Both the position numbers and the translations under genes were made by a program. A stretch of 64,000 bases of DNA from Sialis fuliginosa (taxonomy: Eukaryota > Arthropoda > Insecta > Megaloptera > Sialidae): positions 18,661,638 to 18,725,637 of the forward strand of contig OY540815.1 in assembly GCA_961205875.1 (NCBI GenBank), given 5' to 3'. The notes under the pieces are model-generated. The model saw only the letters and a list, made by a program, of their open reading frames with translations, did not search any database and was not told the DNA's origin. Positions 43,621 through 53,798 of this stretch are shown in pieces (the first letter of the stretch is position 1; every line of letters starts with the position of its first letter).

Positions 43621-44699
43621 TCTGGTGTAGTAAAGTATAGCAATGATTGAAATTGGTTTCGCTATTCTTTGTTTTAATTGGACAAAAATGAATTTTGTGG
43701 GAATTTGTTAGAAAATTATTATAAATATACGAACTATATTATAAAGGATCGTTTTTTCACCTAAGCTCAGATTTTACCAAAAGCCCTGCCCAGCTAGCGC
43801 TAGTTTATTAATTTTATAATTAATTTCGATAGAATACAAAATATATTTTCAAGGAAAGGAATCGGTGTTGGCCTGAGGGAGAAAATATTAAGCTAATGGG
43901 GGACAAAAAATTGTCATTTTGTATAGTTTTTGATAATTAAAATTTATGTATTTTATGTTTTTTTTGCTAATTTATAGAAAATTGCTTTAAGATTACATTT
44001 TTATTGAAGCCATTTTTAGCTTAAATCTAACAATGGCACTATTCCTGAACCCCAGTTTTAATATCAATCACTATTGGATACTTATATTAATGAATTTAAG
44101 TTAACTAAAAAACATTTTATATATTTGAAAAACTAGAACGCTTTAAATTATAAAAACGTAACTCAATTAATAAAAAAATAGACTGCTCAGTGAGCCAAAA
44201 CTTGCCAATCTAACAGTAAAATGTGCCTACAAAACTCTAGTGATATAGAACCCGTAAAATTTATAAAGTGCACTAGTACATATGAAATAATTTAAAAAAA
44301 TATCAATAATGAATTTTCAAATTTTACAGTATCCTTTTGTTGCATTTGAAAATCACTGCTATAAAACATAGATAAGAAAGTTTCCCTGAAGTTTCAGAAG
44401 TACATGCCGGATGTATTTAAACAGTGCCATAGATATAAAACTTTTCAACATGTCTTGGACCTTCTTCAATTCTTTTTAAGATATGTGATATGTATCAAGG
44501 TGCTTTTGTTATCTTTAAAAGTTTTCTAGAGAAAAGATATGCTTTAAATTCGGTACTTTCTATTTGGTAAGACTTTTTGATTTGAGATTTAACCTTAATA
44601 AATGTAGGTATTGGAAATTTTTTTGGTTTAAATGGATAAATCATAAAACGTCCATGTTTACAGAAAACAAACGAGAGTGTTTCTATGTATCTTTCAAAC
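43621..44699. other. AT-rich DNA, nothing recognised
   Basis: No gene, RNA or clear repeat could be supported. Confidence 0.5.
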
Positions 44700-44870
44700 A
44701 GCAGTTTTTATCTCTAGAACTCAATTAGCGAGCCCCTCGTTACACGACGGTCGTTAAACGACTGCTAGATCACGTGACGGCCTGTGCTTATTTCTGCAAA
44801 CGAGTCGACATATGTTAGTCGTACTTTACGTACAATAAACAAAGTCTTCTCGTTAATTTATCTCTATAGC
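44700..44870. other. GC-richer island with E-box and forkhead-like words
   Basis: CAATTAGCGAGCCCC, two overlapping CGACGGTCGTTAAACGAC words, CACGTGAC (44771-44778) and AATAAACAAAG (44834-44844) lie within 170 bp of unique DNA. No frame. Candidate enhancer. Confidence 0.3.
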
Positions 44871-46412
44871 TACTTGGATATTGTTGATTAGATCTGTATA
44901 GATTTAATATTAAATCGAATATTGTCAAACCTAATAATAAATAAATGTTTACTTGAGTTTTTGTGAATTAAAATCAATGAATGATTTGCTAAAAATCAAT
45001 TTAAAAGGTTCGATTTTTTAAGCGTTTATGAGTAAATAAAAGAATCGAAATGAATTTGTGTCTTTTTTTGTTCTCGATGTTGCCTAAAATTAGTTTTTAT
45101 TTAATATTTTGGGAACGTATTGTGACACAATTATGGGATTTCATATTTATGTTGTCGATTTCTAGTATTAAAATAATTATTTAGCCTAGATTTTCTCCTG
45201 AGTTGAAAATTTTTATAAGATCATAAAATATGACATAATATACACAAAAATATACCTTGATCAGAGGAAAAATAAAGAACAAAGAATTATTATATAATAA
45301 TCGACAGGCTCACTGGCCCCATACACCCCTGGTTTAAATAATTATAAGTTGATACTGGAAATTGGCAATACTTATCAATACTAAATCGATTATCACATTT
45401 AATAACTGTGTCACAATGGGTTCTCAAGATGATAAGTAAAAACGAATTTTGGGCAAATTATTTGAAAGTTTTTTACTTAAAATAACATCCCTGATCTACT
45501 GTTAAGGTTTGTCACACCAGTCCTTAATCATCCAGTATATTTCTATTAAGATTTATATTAGTATAGTTTAATTATTATTGTCAAACAGTTTTTTTATTGG
45601 AGTTTATTCCAACATTTGATAAGTAACATTAGCAAACGTGTATTCCCTCCAATCCTTTACTAATTGCAATTATGTTGTAAATACTGAATATTAAATGCAA
45701 ATAAAGAATATTATTCACATCTCGAAACAATATTATAAAGTTTGTGATTTCTATGTATAGAAAAAAAAATTGCATTTACATTTCAGAAATTTAATTTTTA
45801 CTTATAAAATTATTATTATTTCTTATCAACATTTCATCACTTATTACTATGGGTATCCAAATATATTATACACACATGTACATACATAGGTATATTTTCT
45901 TGCTGCATTGAAGACTGTGTGTGTTTATATTCCGGTCAGGTAGTGTTGCATGTCTCCGGGAGAGTCCGGGAGCAGATCTAGTGGGAGAGGGCATTAATTG
46001 TCCACTACTTGCGGGGGCAGTGCAGTGATGGATGTGGACAGCGCGGTGGTGTGAGTGTGGGTGGGTCACACACACACAAACACACACACAAACAAAATAC
46101 AGACAGGAAAAGAAGGAATCGATATATTTTACTGTACGGTAAATGGGTTTGTAAATTTTTGAGAAAATATTGAATTGAGTAACCCAGGATGCAAGCTATC
46201 TTCCTGCCAAATTTAATTTAAAAAACGTAACAAACAGACATACAGAAAAAGTTACTTTCATATTTATAATATTAATATGGATACGTTCATTAGAATAATG
46301 AAGATGGACAAAATATGGAAAATTATTTTTATAAAGGTTGTAGATTAAATGTTCCATACTTTATATTCATTTTGTATATACAAATATTTTTATCTTAACC
46401 TATTTTAAGTCA
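44871..46412. other. AT-rich DNA; GC-rich strip with CA microsatellite at its end
   Basis: Unassigned. The part at 45930-46090 is GC-richer and ends in a CA-repeat tract. 46205-46285 carries an inverted AAAAGTTACTTTCATATTT tract, the tail type of a common insect interspersed repeat also seen at 40.02 kb. Confidence 0.4.
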
Positions 46413-46675
46413 ATAAGGTACTGGCACCAGTCTTGGATAAGACCTCAGTAATGGCTATTTTTAAATTAAATGTACTGAATTGGAAATATTTGATTACTAC
46501 CATTCCTATATTTGCTTAACCTATATTTGCGGACTTTGGTAATTAAATTGATTAAATAAAGAGTAACTTGTTTTATTAGTAACATGAGCTCATGAGAATT
46601 ACAAAAAGAAGCCCGCCTATCACAAAAACAGTAAACCTTGCTCTTATAGCGGTCATAACTGGTGCCAGTACCTTA
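46413..46675 (+). mobile_element. Element A, copy 7, internally deleted
   Basis: Both ends are perfect (AGGTACTGGCACCAGTC and ACTGGTGCCAGTACCT) with TA on each side. About 275 bp of the interior is missing. This is the cleanest view of the family's ends. Confidence 0.88.
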
Positions 46676-46889
46676 TTTTAATATGTGTGTATGATTGAAA
46701 TATCATAGAAACTATCTTCAAAGCTAATTGAATAATGTATTTTCCATTTCTGTCGATTAAATTCGAAAAAAAAAATACAAATCTATAAGAAATATCTATA
46801 TAGCTAATATCCGAACCAACCCATCACGAGATCTTAGATTTATTCCCTCCCGCCTCTTTTTCAACGTACTCACAAAAGCACAATAACAA

Positions 46890-47150
46890 CAGATCGATAC
46901 CCAATTATTGTCGACTGATGATAGGTGTCGACATGTCTGTGCTGTTGCCAGATGTGGGGGTGGTTTCACAGGGAGGGGGTGAGAGAGAGCTGATGACCGC
47001 GCGCTACGGCCGGACGCTTCTCTGATGGACAGCGGCAACGAAAACAAACGCTCGTCATTTACTGACCGACACACACCCACCCTCCCGCATACACCCCCGT
47101 AATCATTGCCACCGAATAGACCTACCCTTATATAGACACAGGCGTCGCTA
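46890..47150 (+). promoter_or_regulatory. CpG-rich island with a TATA-like box
   Basis: GC- and CpG-rich for this window (GACCGCGCGCTACGGCCGG), followed by CACCC-rich DNA and TATATAG at 47129-47135. This could be a core promoter firing to the right, but no downstream coding exon is recognisable. The 124-residue frame on the other strand is rich in Arg, Ser and Pro and shows no family motif, so it is not called as a gene. Confidence 0.35.
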
Positions 47151-48382
47151 AGAAAAATTAGAAACAACACAAAAATTACTTAAATTAAATTATTAATTTA
47201 TTAATCGTTCGAAAAACACACACAACTAAAATCGTAATTTGATGTCATCATGAAAAATCGGAAGTATTAGTGAAGTGAGTGAGTGCGATATATGCACGAT
47301 AACATATTGATATATCAATATCCGTCTTTCTTGGCAAGCAGTTAGACTTAGAGTGTGATTAAACCGAGACAAGTATTAAGTTGCGGCAGACAAAATCCTC
47401 TTATGATTTAATGTATATTAAATATATGTATATACAGCTGATAATTAGCTATTCAAGGCCGTTAAATAAATCGAAAAAAATGTTTTATGCAACAGAAAAC
47501 AGTTGTTTAATGGATAATTATTATTTAAGACTTTTAACCCCTTGCACAGTTGCTACGCTTAAAATCGTTGATGGTGAAAATATTTTTACCATATATCCAC
47601 AAATTATACATTTAAACCTTCCTCATAAAACACTCAATCAAAAAAGTAAAAACCGGAATGAAATCCGTTCAGCAGTTACTGAGAAAATCGTGTATAGATT
47701 CATTATACATACGCAGGCGTTGAAGAACTTCAATTTCTAACTAATTTCATATTATTCTTAAATTTAGTTTGAACTTTTTTTTATATTTATGTTAAATATA
47801 CATTATTTTCGGGGTCCCTGAAGCCTATGGGCATACGCCATATGGTCCTTTTAGGCCCCTCTCTATCTGGGCCTGTACATACGTATATTATAAATTATAA
47901 CTGCAATATTATGATGGTCCAAAAGTAAACAGAAAACATTTATAAATAAAACTGTCCCCTCTTTGTGCAACGCCTATGGCTCGTCCTCCGCTCCCACAAC
48001 GACACATCGTGTATGTGGGAATCCGCACGCAGCTTCCACATCTGTGTGGTGTAAAACGACGAAAAACCGATTATCAGCATCGATACACGCTTTTTTTTAC
48101 AACACGTCCAAACAATTAAAAGTATACGCCACTTTTTGTAACATTCATTGTTTTATTAATATACTCACTATACTATACCATATATACTGTAATAGTTTTT
48201 AAAAAGTGTTATGTGAAGTATATTTTCAATTTTGATCTCGTCTAATAGTATACAAATTTCAGTTTTGCTTGATTGAAATTTCATGAAGTCGGAAAAAAAC
48301 AATTCGCGGTGAACCGTGTATTGTGGGCATTTTGAGTGGGCATGTTGGGTGGTTATGTTGAATATATATGCGAATACATACA
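47151..48382. other. Unassigned DNA with old repeat pieces
   Basis: The 119-residue frame at 47381 contains ATCCGTTCAGCAGTTACTG, a phrase typical of insect transposon tails, and is not regarded as a gene. 48290-48330 (AACAATTCGCGGTGAACCG) matches 54350-54380 (repeat K). Confidence 0.4.
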
Positions 48383-48925
48383 TAAAGAACTGGTACCAGT
48401 CTTGGATATGACCCCAGTAATGGCAATTTTTAATTAAATGTTCTGAATTAGAAATATTTGTTGATATTTGATTACTACCATTTCTAAATATTAATCTATA
48501 TACATTTAACTGTCTTACAGCGTGATTAGATGACAATCAGCCAATAGGTGTTAAAATTGTGTACATTTAAACTAATTTTAGTATAATTTATTTATTAATT
48601 ATTATATTATCATATCAACTGCTTTACATTGTTTCAAATTTGACGAGTCTTTCTTTTATATCTTTTGTGTCGTAATACCATCACTGCGTGCTCATTACTG
48701 GTTTTACTTTATCCATTACTGGAGAAAAAACATATCTAAACAAAATAAAAACTGTAATTTAAAAAACAAACTATATTTGCGGACTTTGGTAATTAAATTG
48801 ATTAAATAAAGAGTTACTTGTTTTAATAGTAACATAAGTTCATGAAAATTATGAAAAAGAATCCCACCAATCACAAAAACAGTAAACCTTGCTCTTATAG
48901 CGGCCATAACTGGTGCCAGTACTTT
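48383..48925 (+). mobile_element. Element A, copy 8, nearly complete
   Basis: TA, then AAGAACTGGTACCAGTC at the left and ACTGGTGCCAGTACTT then TA at the right, with the complete interior. Confidence 0.85.
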
Positions 48926-49059
48926 ATTATATAATCTGGTTGAAGTAGTATACGTATTTCACAATAATCAATATAAATAATATAATGTAGGGTCAGTGTA
49001 TAGAATATATGAAAATAAATACACATTCACGTTAGATATAAATCGAAAGCAAAGGTCCC

Positions 49060-49200
49060 TCAGCGTTCCTCCGGGTGTAATAACGAGCGCGCTCTGCCCA
49101 TTCGCTGTCAAATGTCGTAAATGTGTTGTGTCCCATCAAGAAAGTCCATTATACGTCTCGCCCGGATGAGTACAGGGGCAGTTAATACCACCTACACCTT
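49060..49200. other. GC-richer island
   Basis: Unique CpG-containing DNA (GTTCCTCCGGGTGTAATAAC, GAGCGCGCTCTGCCC). No frame. Candidate regulatory DNA. Confidence 0.3.
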
Positions 49201-49309
49201 GCAATGAGGGATTGTACACGCTCGGGAACAAATTAATTGCACCAAATGTGTATTATTTTTGTAGAAACCTGTTATATGTTGTTGTTCTTCTGAGTTCTGG
49301 GTTTCTAAG

Positions 49310-49816
49310 CAGTGACGGCCTTAGCAAATCTGGCGAGATCTAGTTTTCCGCCCTCTCTCCCCCTAAAAATCACCGAAAATGTCAATTAAAATTGATGAAT
49401 TAACAAATAAGTTGAATAATTCATATCTCAGCTTGGCGCAATCCTACAGACTCAATTTTATTTTTAAATATAGCTTACATCATTAACTTTAAGACTATCA
49501 AATGCCCTAAGACCGTCGAGACCTTCCCCTATTATGAACAAATTAAAATTGATAAATGAACAAATAAGTTGATTAGTTAGTATCTCAGCTAATACCTTAT
49601 TAAAGGTTTTCTGGGTTGTTGAATAAGTATTTGTTAGTTAGCAGCGATCAAATAATCGTTTTTTTTTTACAAATTAACAATGTTTATATTTAGCTATATT
49701 TTTTGCTTAATCGGGTTTAACTGATCGACAAAAAATTTAAAGATAAAAAAAAAGTTTACTCAAAAATTACAGCCTGTACACTGCTTCTCCCCCCCCCCCC
49801 CCTAAAACCGGTACTG
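49310..49816 (+). mobile_element. hAT-like element D, copy 1, with 8-bp target duplication
   Basis: 507 bp running from CAGTGACGGCCTTAGC to CTAAAACCGGTACTG, with imperfect inverted ends. TTTCTAAG (49302-49309) and TTTCTAAA (49817-49824) form a 7/8 target duplication. Inside are one and a half copies of the ~160-bp unit (AAATAAGTTGAATA, then CAGCTTGGCGC and CTTTAAGACTATCAAATGC) that forms the 51.8-kb minisatellite. A C14 run lies near the right end. Confidence 0.8.
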
Positions 49817-50285
49817 TTTCTAAATATGAGTCGTGGTTTTTGTTTAATGTTTTTTATCTATACTTATAGTATAAAATAAAATCTCTCACTGCGTCTGTTT
49901 GTCTGTCTGTGCTATTCTGTCCACGATTTTAACAGAACTGAATGGATTTTATTCCGAGGAATTTTTAGATGTATAAATTGTGTAATTTTGTGTAAATTTT
50001 ATCAAGCCGGAAATATCTTCGCGTAAATAGTTAGCGATAAGTGAAAACAATGTTTAATAGGTTTTTAAATACGTTCTTGAACTGTTATTTTAAAAGCGTA
50101 CGTACCCCGAGTGGGCGCGTGTATATTAACTACGAAAGTCAGCTCATTTTTACTTGGAAAATTGTATGAAAATAACTTCATAATGTTATAACTATATACA
50201 TTTGCTAAATGTTATTTTGACAGTTTATAAATGAACATTAACATTATATGTAGTAAATGTCTTGAGGCTTCCGTGGTGATCTTGA
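49817..50285. other. AT-rich DNA with transposon-tail-like words
   Basis: GTCTGTTTGTCTGTCTGTG at about 49895 and TTTTATCAAGCCGG resemble tails of interspersed repeats. No gene. Confidence 0.4.
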
Positions 50286-50310
50286 TATGGATCTCAGCTT
50301 CTAGGTGTAA

Positions 50311-50374
50311 GACGCGTCGATTTGGTCGTGTTATCGGCCAACGTGTCGTCACACATTGCAGTGGACATCTTCAG
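50311..50374 (-). ncRNA. Hammerhead-like motif, left arm
   Basis: On the minus strand: CTGAAGA (50374-50368), stem II closed by GTCCAC and GTGTGAC, GACA in place of GAAA (50347-50344), and a GUC triplet (50313-50311). The GAAA box is mutated; the cleavage triplet is kept. Confidence 0.45.
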
Positions 50375-50420
50375 GGCTCTTCTACAAGTACATTTTTAGA
50401 ATGGCACTTTTAGAAGAGCC

Positions 50421-50486
50421 CTGAAGATGTCCACTGCAATGTGTGACGAAACGTTGACCAAATCAACGCGGCTTACACTCAGAAGC
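50421..50486 (+). ncRNA. Hammerhead-like motif, right arm
   Basis: CTGAAGA (50421-50427), stem II, intact GAAA (50448-50451), then the CGTTGA and TCAACG stem with a CCAAA loop. The expected GUC is GGC here, so this copy would not cleave. The two arms carry complementary defects. Confidence 0.45.
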
Positions 50487-50500
50487 CAAGATCCACAACA

Positions 50501-51307
50501 GATAGTGTTTGATTGCAACGTCTTTGATAGTACGGTATACTGTGAATTTATGGTATTGATACATTATCGATGTATATTTTCGATTAACCGTCAATTTCGT
50601 GCAGTTTATTTTCAAATAATAAAAATTCTATACATCTATGTCAGAACCACTTGGAAAAAATATACACACACCCCTATTTTATAATATATTATAATGGTAT
50701 TCCGTTCCGGGGTTCACATAATTTCAATTTCACCCCCTCCCTCCATGGCATATCCATGTCAAAATGTCGTGCGGATAATATAGAGCCCTGACAAGAGGTG
50801 GCGTACATTTCTATTGCGGCTCCTTGTGCATTATTTATTCATTGGACTGATACACCTACAGCAGACAAGGACAACAGAGTCGTGACTGTTCATAAGATAG
50901 AGAGAGATGGAGTGAGATTGCCTTCCTTAAACATATTACTCAAACGAGACAGTGGCTTTGACAATGAGATGCGCTCGGCTATTTATCAAAATGCAAGGAA
51001 TTGGATGTATAAAGTGTGGTGTCAAAATGTACAGAATTTAATTTTCACAGCATAAAACTAATCTGTAAAAAAATGTATTATATTATACATATAAGTAGGG
51101 TATATAGCTATTAAAAAAATACAGTGGGACTTTATACGATACGAGACGAGGCTACGTTTAGCCTAGGTTAATCTGATGTAGGTAAGCTTTAATTTAAAAA
51201 TGGATCTAAATAAATGAAGAAAAAGATTTGTATAAATTACATATTCAAAAGTTTTATGTATTATAGCGTAACTAAAAGTTTTAGTTGTAATTGCCATGTT
51301 TTTCTTT
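50501..51307. other. Unassigned DNA
   Basis: Contains an 85-residue frame at 50798-51055 of rather balanced composition but with no recognisable motif and no splice context. It could be an exon of an unknown gene or chance. Confidence 0.3.
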
Positions 51308-51846
51308 TGCTTCCTCGCAATATCGAAGATACGAGAAGCTATGTGATCGTTTCAGATTGAGACAAAAAAAAAGTTCTCCAATTTCCAAATTTTAAATTAA
51401 TTTATCCGTTTCACGTCAAGACAAACACTTTTCGTTCCGTGTCTGTCTGTCTGTCCGTGTGTCCGTCCGTCCCCTGAATCATTGTCACACGCATAATTCA
51501 TGAACCACTGAACCGATATTATTGAAACTTGGTCGGATGGTTGGGTTTGGTTTGAGGACGGTCCCATTTCAAAATCATCAAAATCGTGTGTAAGGGAGAG
51601 GGGTGACATCCCAAAATATTTCTTTTTTCAAGATATCTCAAGAACGACACATTTTACGAGAAAATTTTATAGAATATTTTTTGTAGAGCATTAAATTTCC
51701 TATAATATTAATCTTAATTTATTTTAAAAATTCGTGTTTTGTTTTTATAAATTGATATTTGATTGGATATATTAAATGTCATTTTGACGTTTTAAATGTC
51801 ATTTTGGCGTTTTAAATGTCACTTTGACGTTTTAAATGTCATTTTG
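51308..51846 (-). repeat. Dispersed repeat C, copy 5a
   Basis: Starts GCTTCCTCGCAATATCGAAG, includes the GTCTGTCTGTCTGTCCG tract and ends in four ~20-bp mini-repeats (GTCATTTTGACGTTTTAAAT, 51776-51846), where the minisatellite takes over. Confidence 0.8.
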
Positions 51847-52885
51847 ACAAATAAGTTGAATAGTTAATATGTCAGCTTGGCGCGATCGAAGAGACTCCAG
51901 TTTTTTTTTAAATATAGCTTACACGATTATCTTTAAGACTATCTAATGCCCGAAGACCTTCGAGTGCGCCTTCGGCTATTATTAAGAAATTTAAATTGAA
52001 AATTTAACAAATAAGTTGAATAGTTAATATGTCAGCTAGGCGCGATCGAAGAGACTCCAGATTTTTTTTAAATAAAGCTTACACCATTATCTTTAAGACT
52101 ATCTAATGCCCGAAGACCTTCGAGTGCGCCTTCGGCTATTATTAAGAAATTTAAATTGAAAATTTAACAAATAAGTTGAATTGTTAATATGTCAGCTTGG
52201 CGCGATCGAAGAGACTCCAGTTTTTTTTTTAAATATAGCTTACACGATTATCTTTAAGACTATCTAGTGCCCGAAGACCTTCGAGTGCGCCTTCGGCTAT
52301 TATTAAGAAATTTAAATTGAAAATTTAACAAATAAGTTGAATAGTTAATATGTCAGCTTGGCGCGATCGAGGAGACTCCAGTTTTTTTTTTAAATATGCT
52401 TACACCATTATCTTTAAGACTGTCTAATGCCCGAAGACCTTCGAGTACGCCTTCGGCTATTATTAAGAAATTTAAATTGAAAATTTAACAAATAAGTTGA
52501 ATTGTTAATATGTCAGCTTGGCGCGATCGAAGAGACTCCAGTTTTTTTTTTAAATATAGCTTACACGATTATCTTTAAGACTATCTAGTGCCCGAAGACC
52601 TTCGAGTGCGCCTTCGGCTATTATTAAGAAATTTAAATTGAAAATTTAACAAATAAGTTGAATAGTTAATATGTCAGCTTGGCGCGATCGAGGAGACTCC
52701 AGTTTTTTTTTTAAATATGCTTACACCATTATCTTTAAGACTGTCTAATGCCCGAAGACCTTCGAGTACGCCTTCGGCTATTATTAAGAAATTTAAATTG
52801 AAAATTTAACAAATAAGTTGAATAGTTAATATGTCAGCTTGGCGCGAACGAGGAGACTCCATTTTTTTTTTAAATATAGCTCCTA
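51847..52885 (+). repeat. Minisatellite, 160-161 bp unit, about 6.5 copies
   Basis: Units start at 51847, 52007, 52167, 52328, 52488, 52649 and 52809 with ACAAATAAGTTGAAT, so the period is 160-161 bp. Each unit holds TATGTCAGCTTGGCGCGATC, a T-run and TCTTTAAGACT(A/G)TCTA, then CCTTCGAGT(G/A)CGCCTTCGG. The units are nearly identical. Alternating unit subtypes (GAATAG/GAATTG, TATAGC/TATGC) suggest higher-order duplication of two-unit blocks. The unit is derived from the interior of element D. Confidence 0.93.
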
Positions 52886-52897
52886 TCCTAGTGCCAT

Positions 52898-53416
52898 TTC
52901 AAAATCGTGTGTAAGGAAGGGGGGTGACATGCCAAAATATTTATTTTTTCAAGATACCTCAAGAACGACACGTTACGTGAAAATTTTATAGAATATTTTT
53001 TATAGAGCATTAAATTTCCTATAATATGGGTCTACAACGTTTGTTGTAAAATATTCCCTTACAAAGATTTATCTCAATTTATTTTAAAAATTCGTAATTT
53101 TTTTTTCTTAATTGATATTGCTTGGATATATAGTATTAAATGTCATTTTGACGTTTTAAATGTCATTTTGACATTTGCATAAATTTAGATTTAGATTGAT
53201 GTTTCCAAAAAATTAAAAATTATGAAAAAATAATCAGGTGCGTTTTAAGAAAAATTTCGAACTAATATTTTTTAGTAAAATTGTATAAAAATTAAATTGT
53301 TAACCAATTCCAGGCAATTTATATAAACACTATCGGTTTTTTTTAATTATTGAATAATTAACTACCTTTGGTGAATTTAGCACGAGGAAGCACTGTGCAA
53401 TTACTTGGCAGATGTT
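52898..53416 (-). repeat. Dispersed repeat C, copy 5b
   Basis: Resumes inside C at GTGCCATTTCAAAATCGTG and runs to the AGCACGAGGAAGCACTGTGC then TTACTTGGCAGATG end. It overlaps in content with copy 5a, so the minisatellite lies between two partial C copies and not simply inside one. Confidence 0.75.
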
Positions 53417-53639
53417 TTTATTATGTTTTATTATATTTAGGGTATATGAGGGTACGGGTTTTGAATTTTTCGGGTCACGATTGTGATCCGACGTGAGCGT
53501 AAGCTATTTTCTTTTTATATAATACCTGTGATTTAAAAGAAAAATTAGATGAAAAATAATGAAAATTATTAGTTATAAAATTTTCTTATCCTAAAATGAT
53601 TTTTCTATGGAAATTTGAAATTTGGAGCATGAAATATGA

Positions 53640-53798
53640 CAAACAAATTTACGATAGACAGACATGGAACAAAAAGTTTTTGTCTTAACCTGAAACGGAA
53701 AGATCAATTTAAAATTTTGAAATCGGAGAACAATTTTTTTCTTTTATTTTAAAACGATCACAAAAGCTTCCCGTATCTTCGATATTGCGAGGAAGCAA
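53640..53798 (+). repeat. Repeat C, end fragment
   Basis: GACAGACATGGAACAAAAAG, then ACGGAAAGATCAATTT and CGATATTGCGAGGAAGC followed by AAAA. Confidence 0.75.

Larger units (their letters stand above)
50286..50500. repeat. Inverted pair of hammerhead-like motifs
   Basis: Arms of about 95 bp (50286-50382 and 50411-50500) are inverted copies with a short spacer; at least 38 bases in the centre (from CGTCACACATTGC to GGGCTCTTCTA) match exactly. Each arm reads, away from the centre, CTGAAGA, a stem GTCCAC with GTGTGAC, then GAAA (GACA in the left arm), an AACG-containing stem and CGCGTC (CGCGGC in the right arm). These are the boxes and cleavage-triplet position of a hammerhead ribozyme. This fits 3' remnants of two Penelope-like elements joined head to head. 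Confidence 0.65.

Noticed and set aside
46796-47170. 124-residue minus-strand frame as a gene
   Set aside because: It is open because the DNA is GC-rich there. It shows no domain, no splice context and low-complexity Arg/Ser/Pro content.
47381-47740. 119-residue plus-strand frame as a gene
   Set aside because: It includes a phrase typical of insect transposon tails (ATCCGTTCAGCAGTTACTG) and no recognisable protein motif.
51847-52885. A CRISPR array
   Set aside because: The whole 160-bp unit repeats without unique spacers, the setting is eukaryotic, and the unit derives from a transposon.
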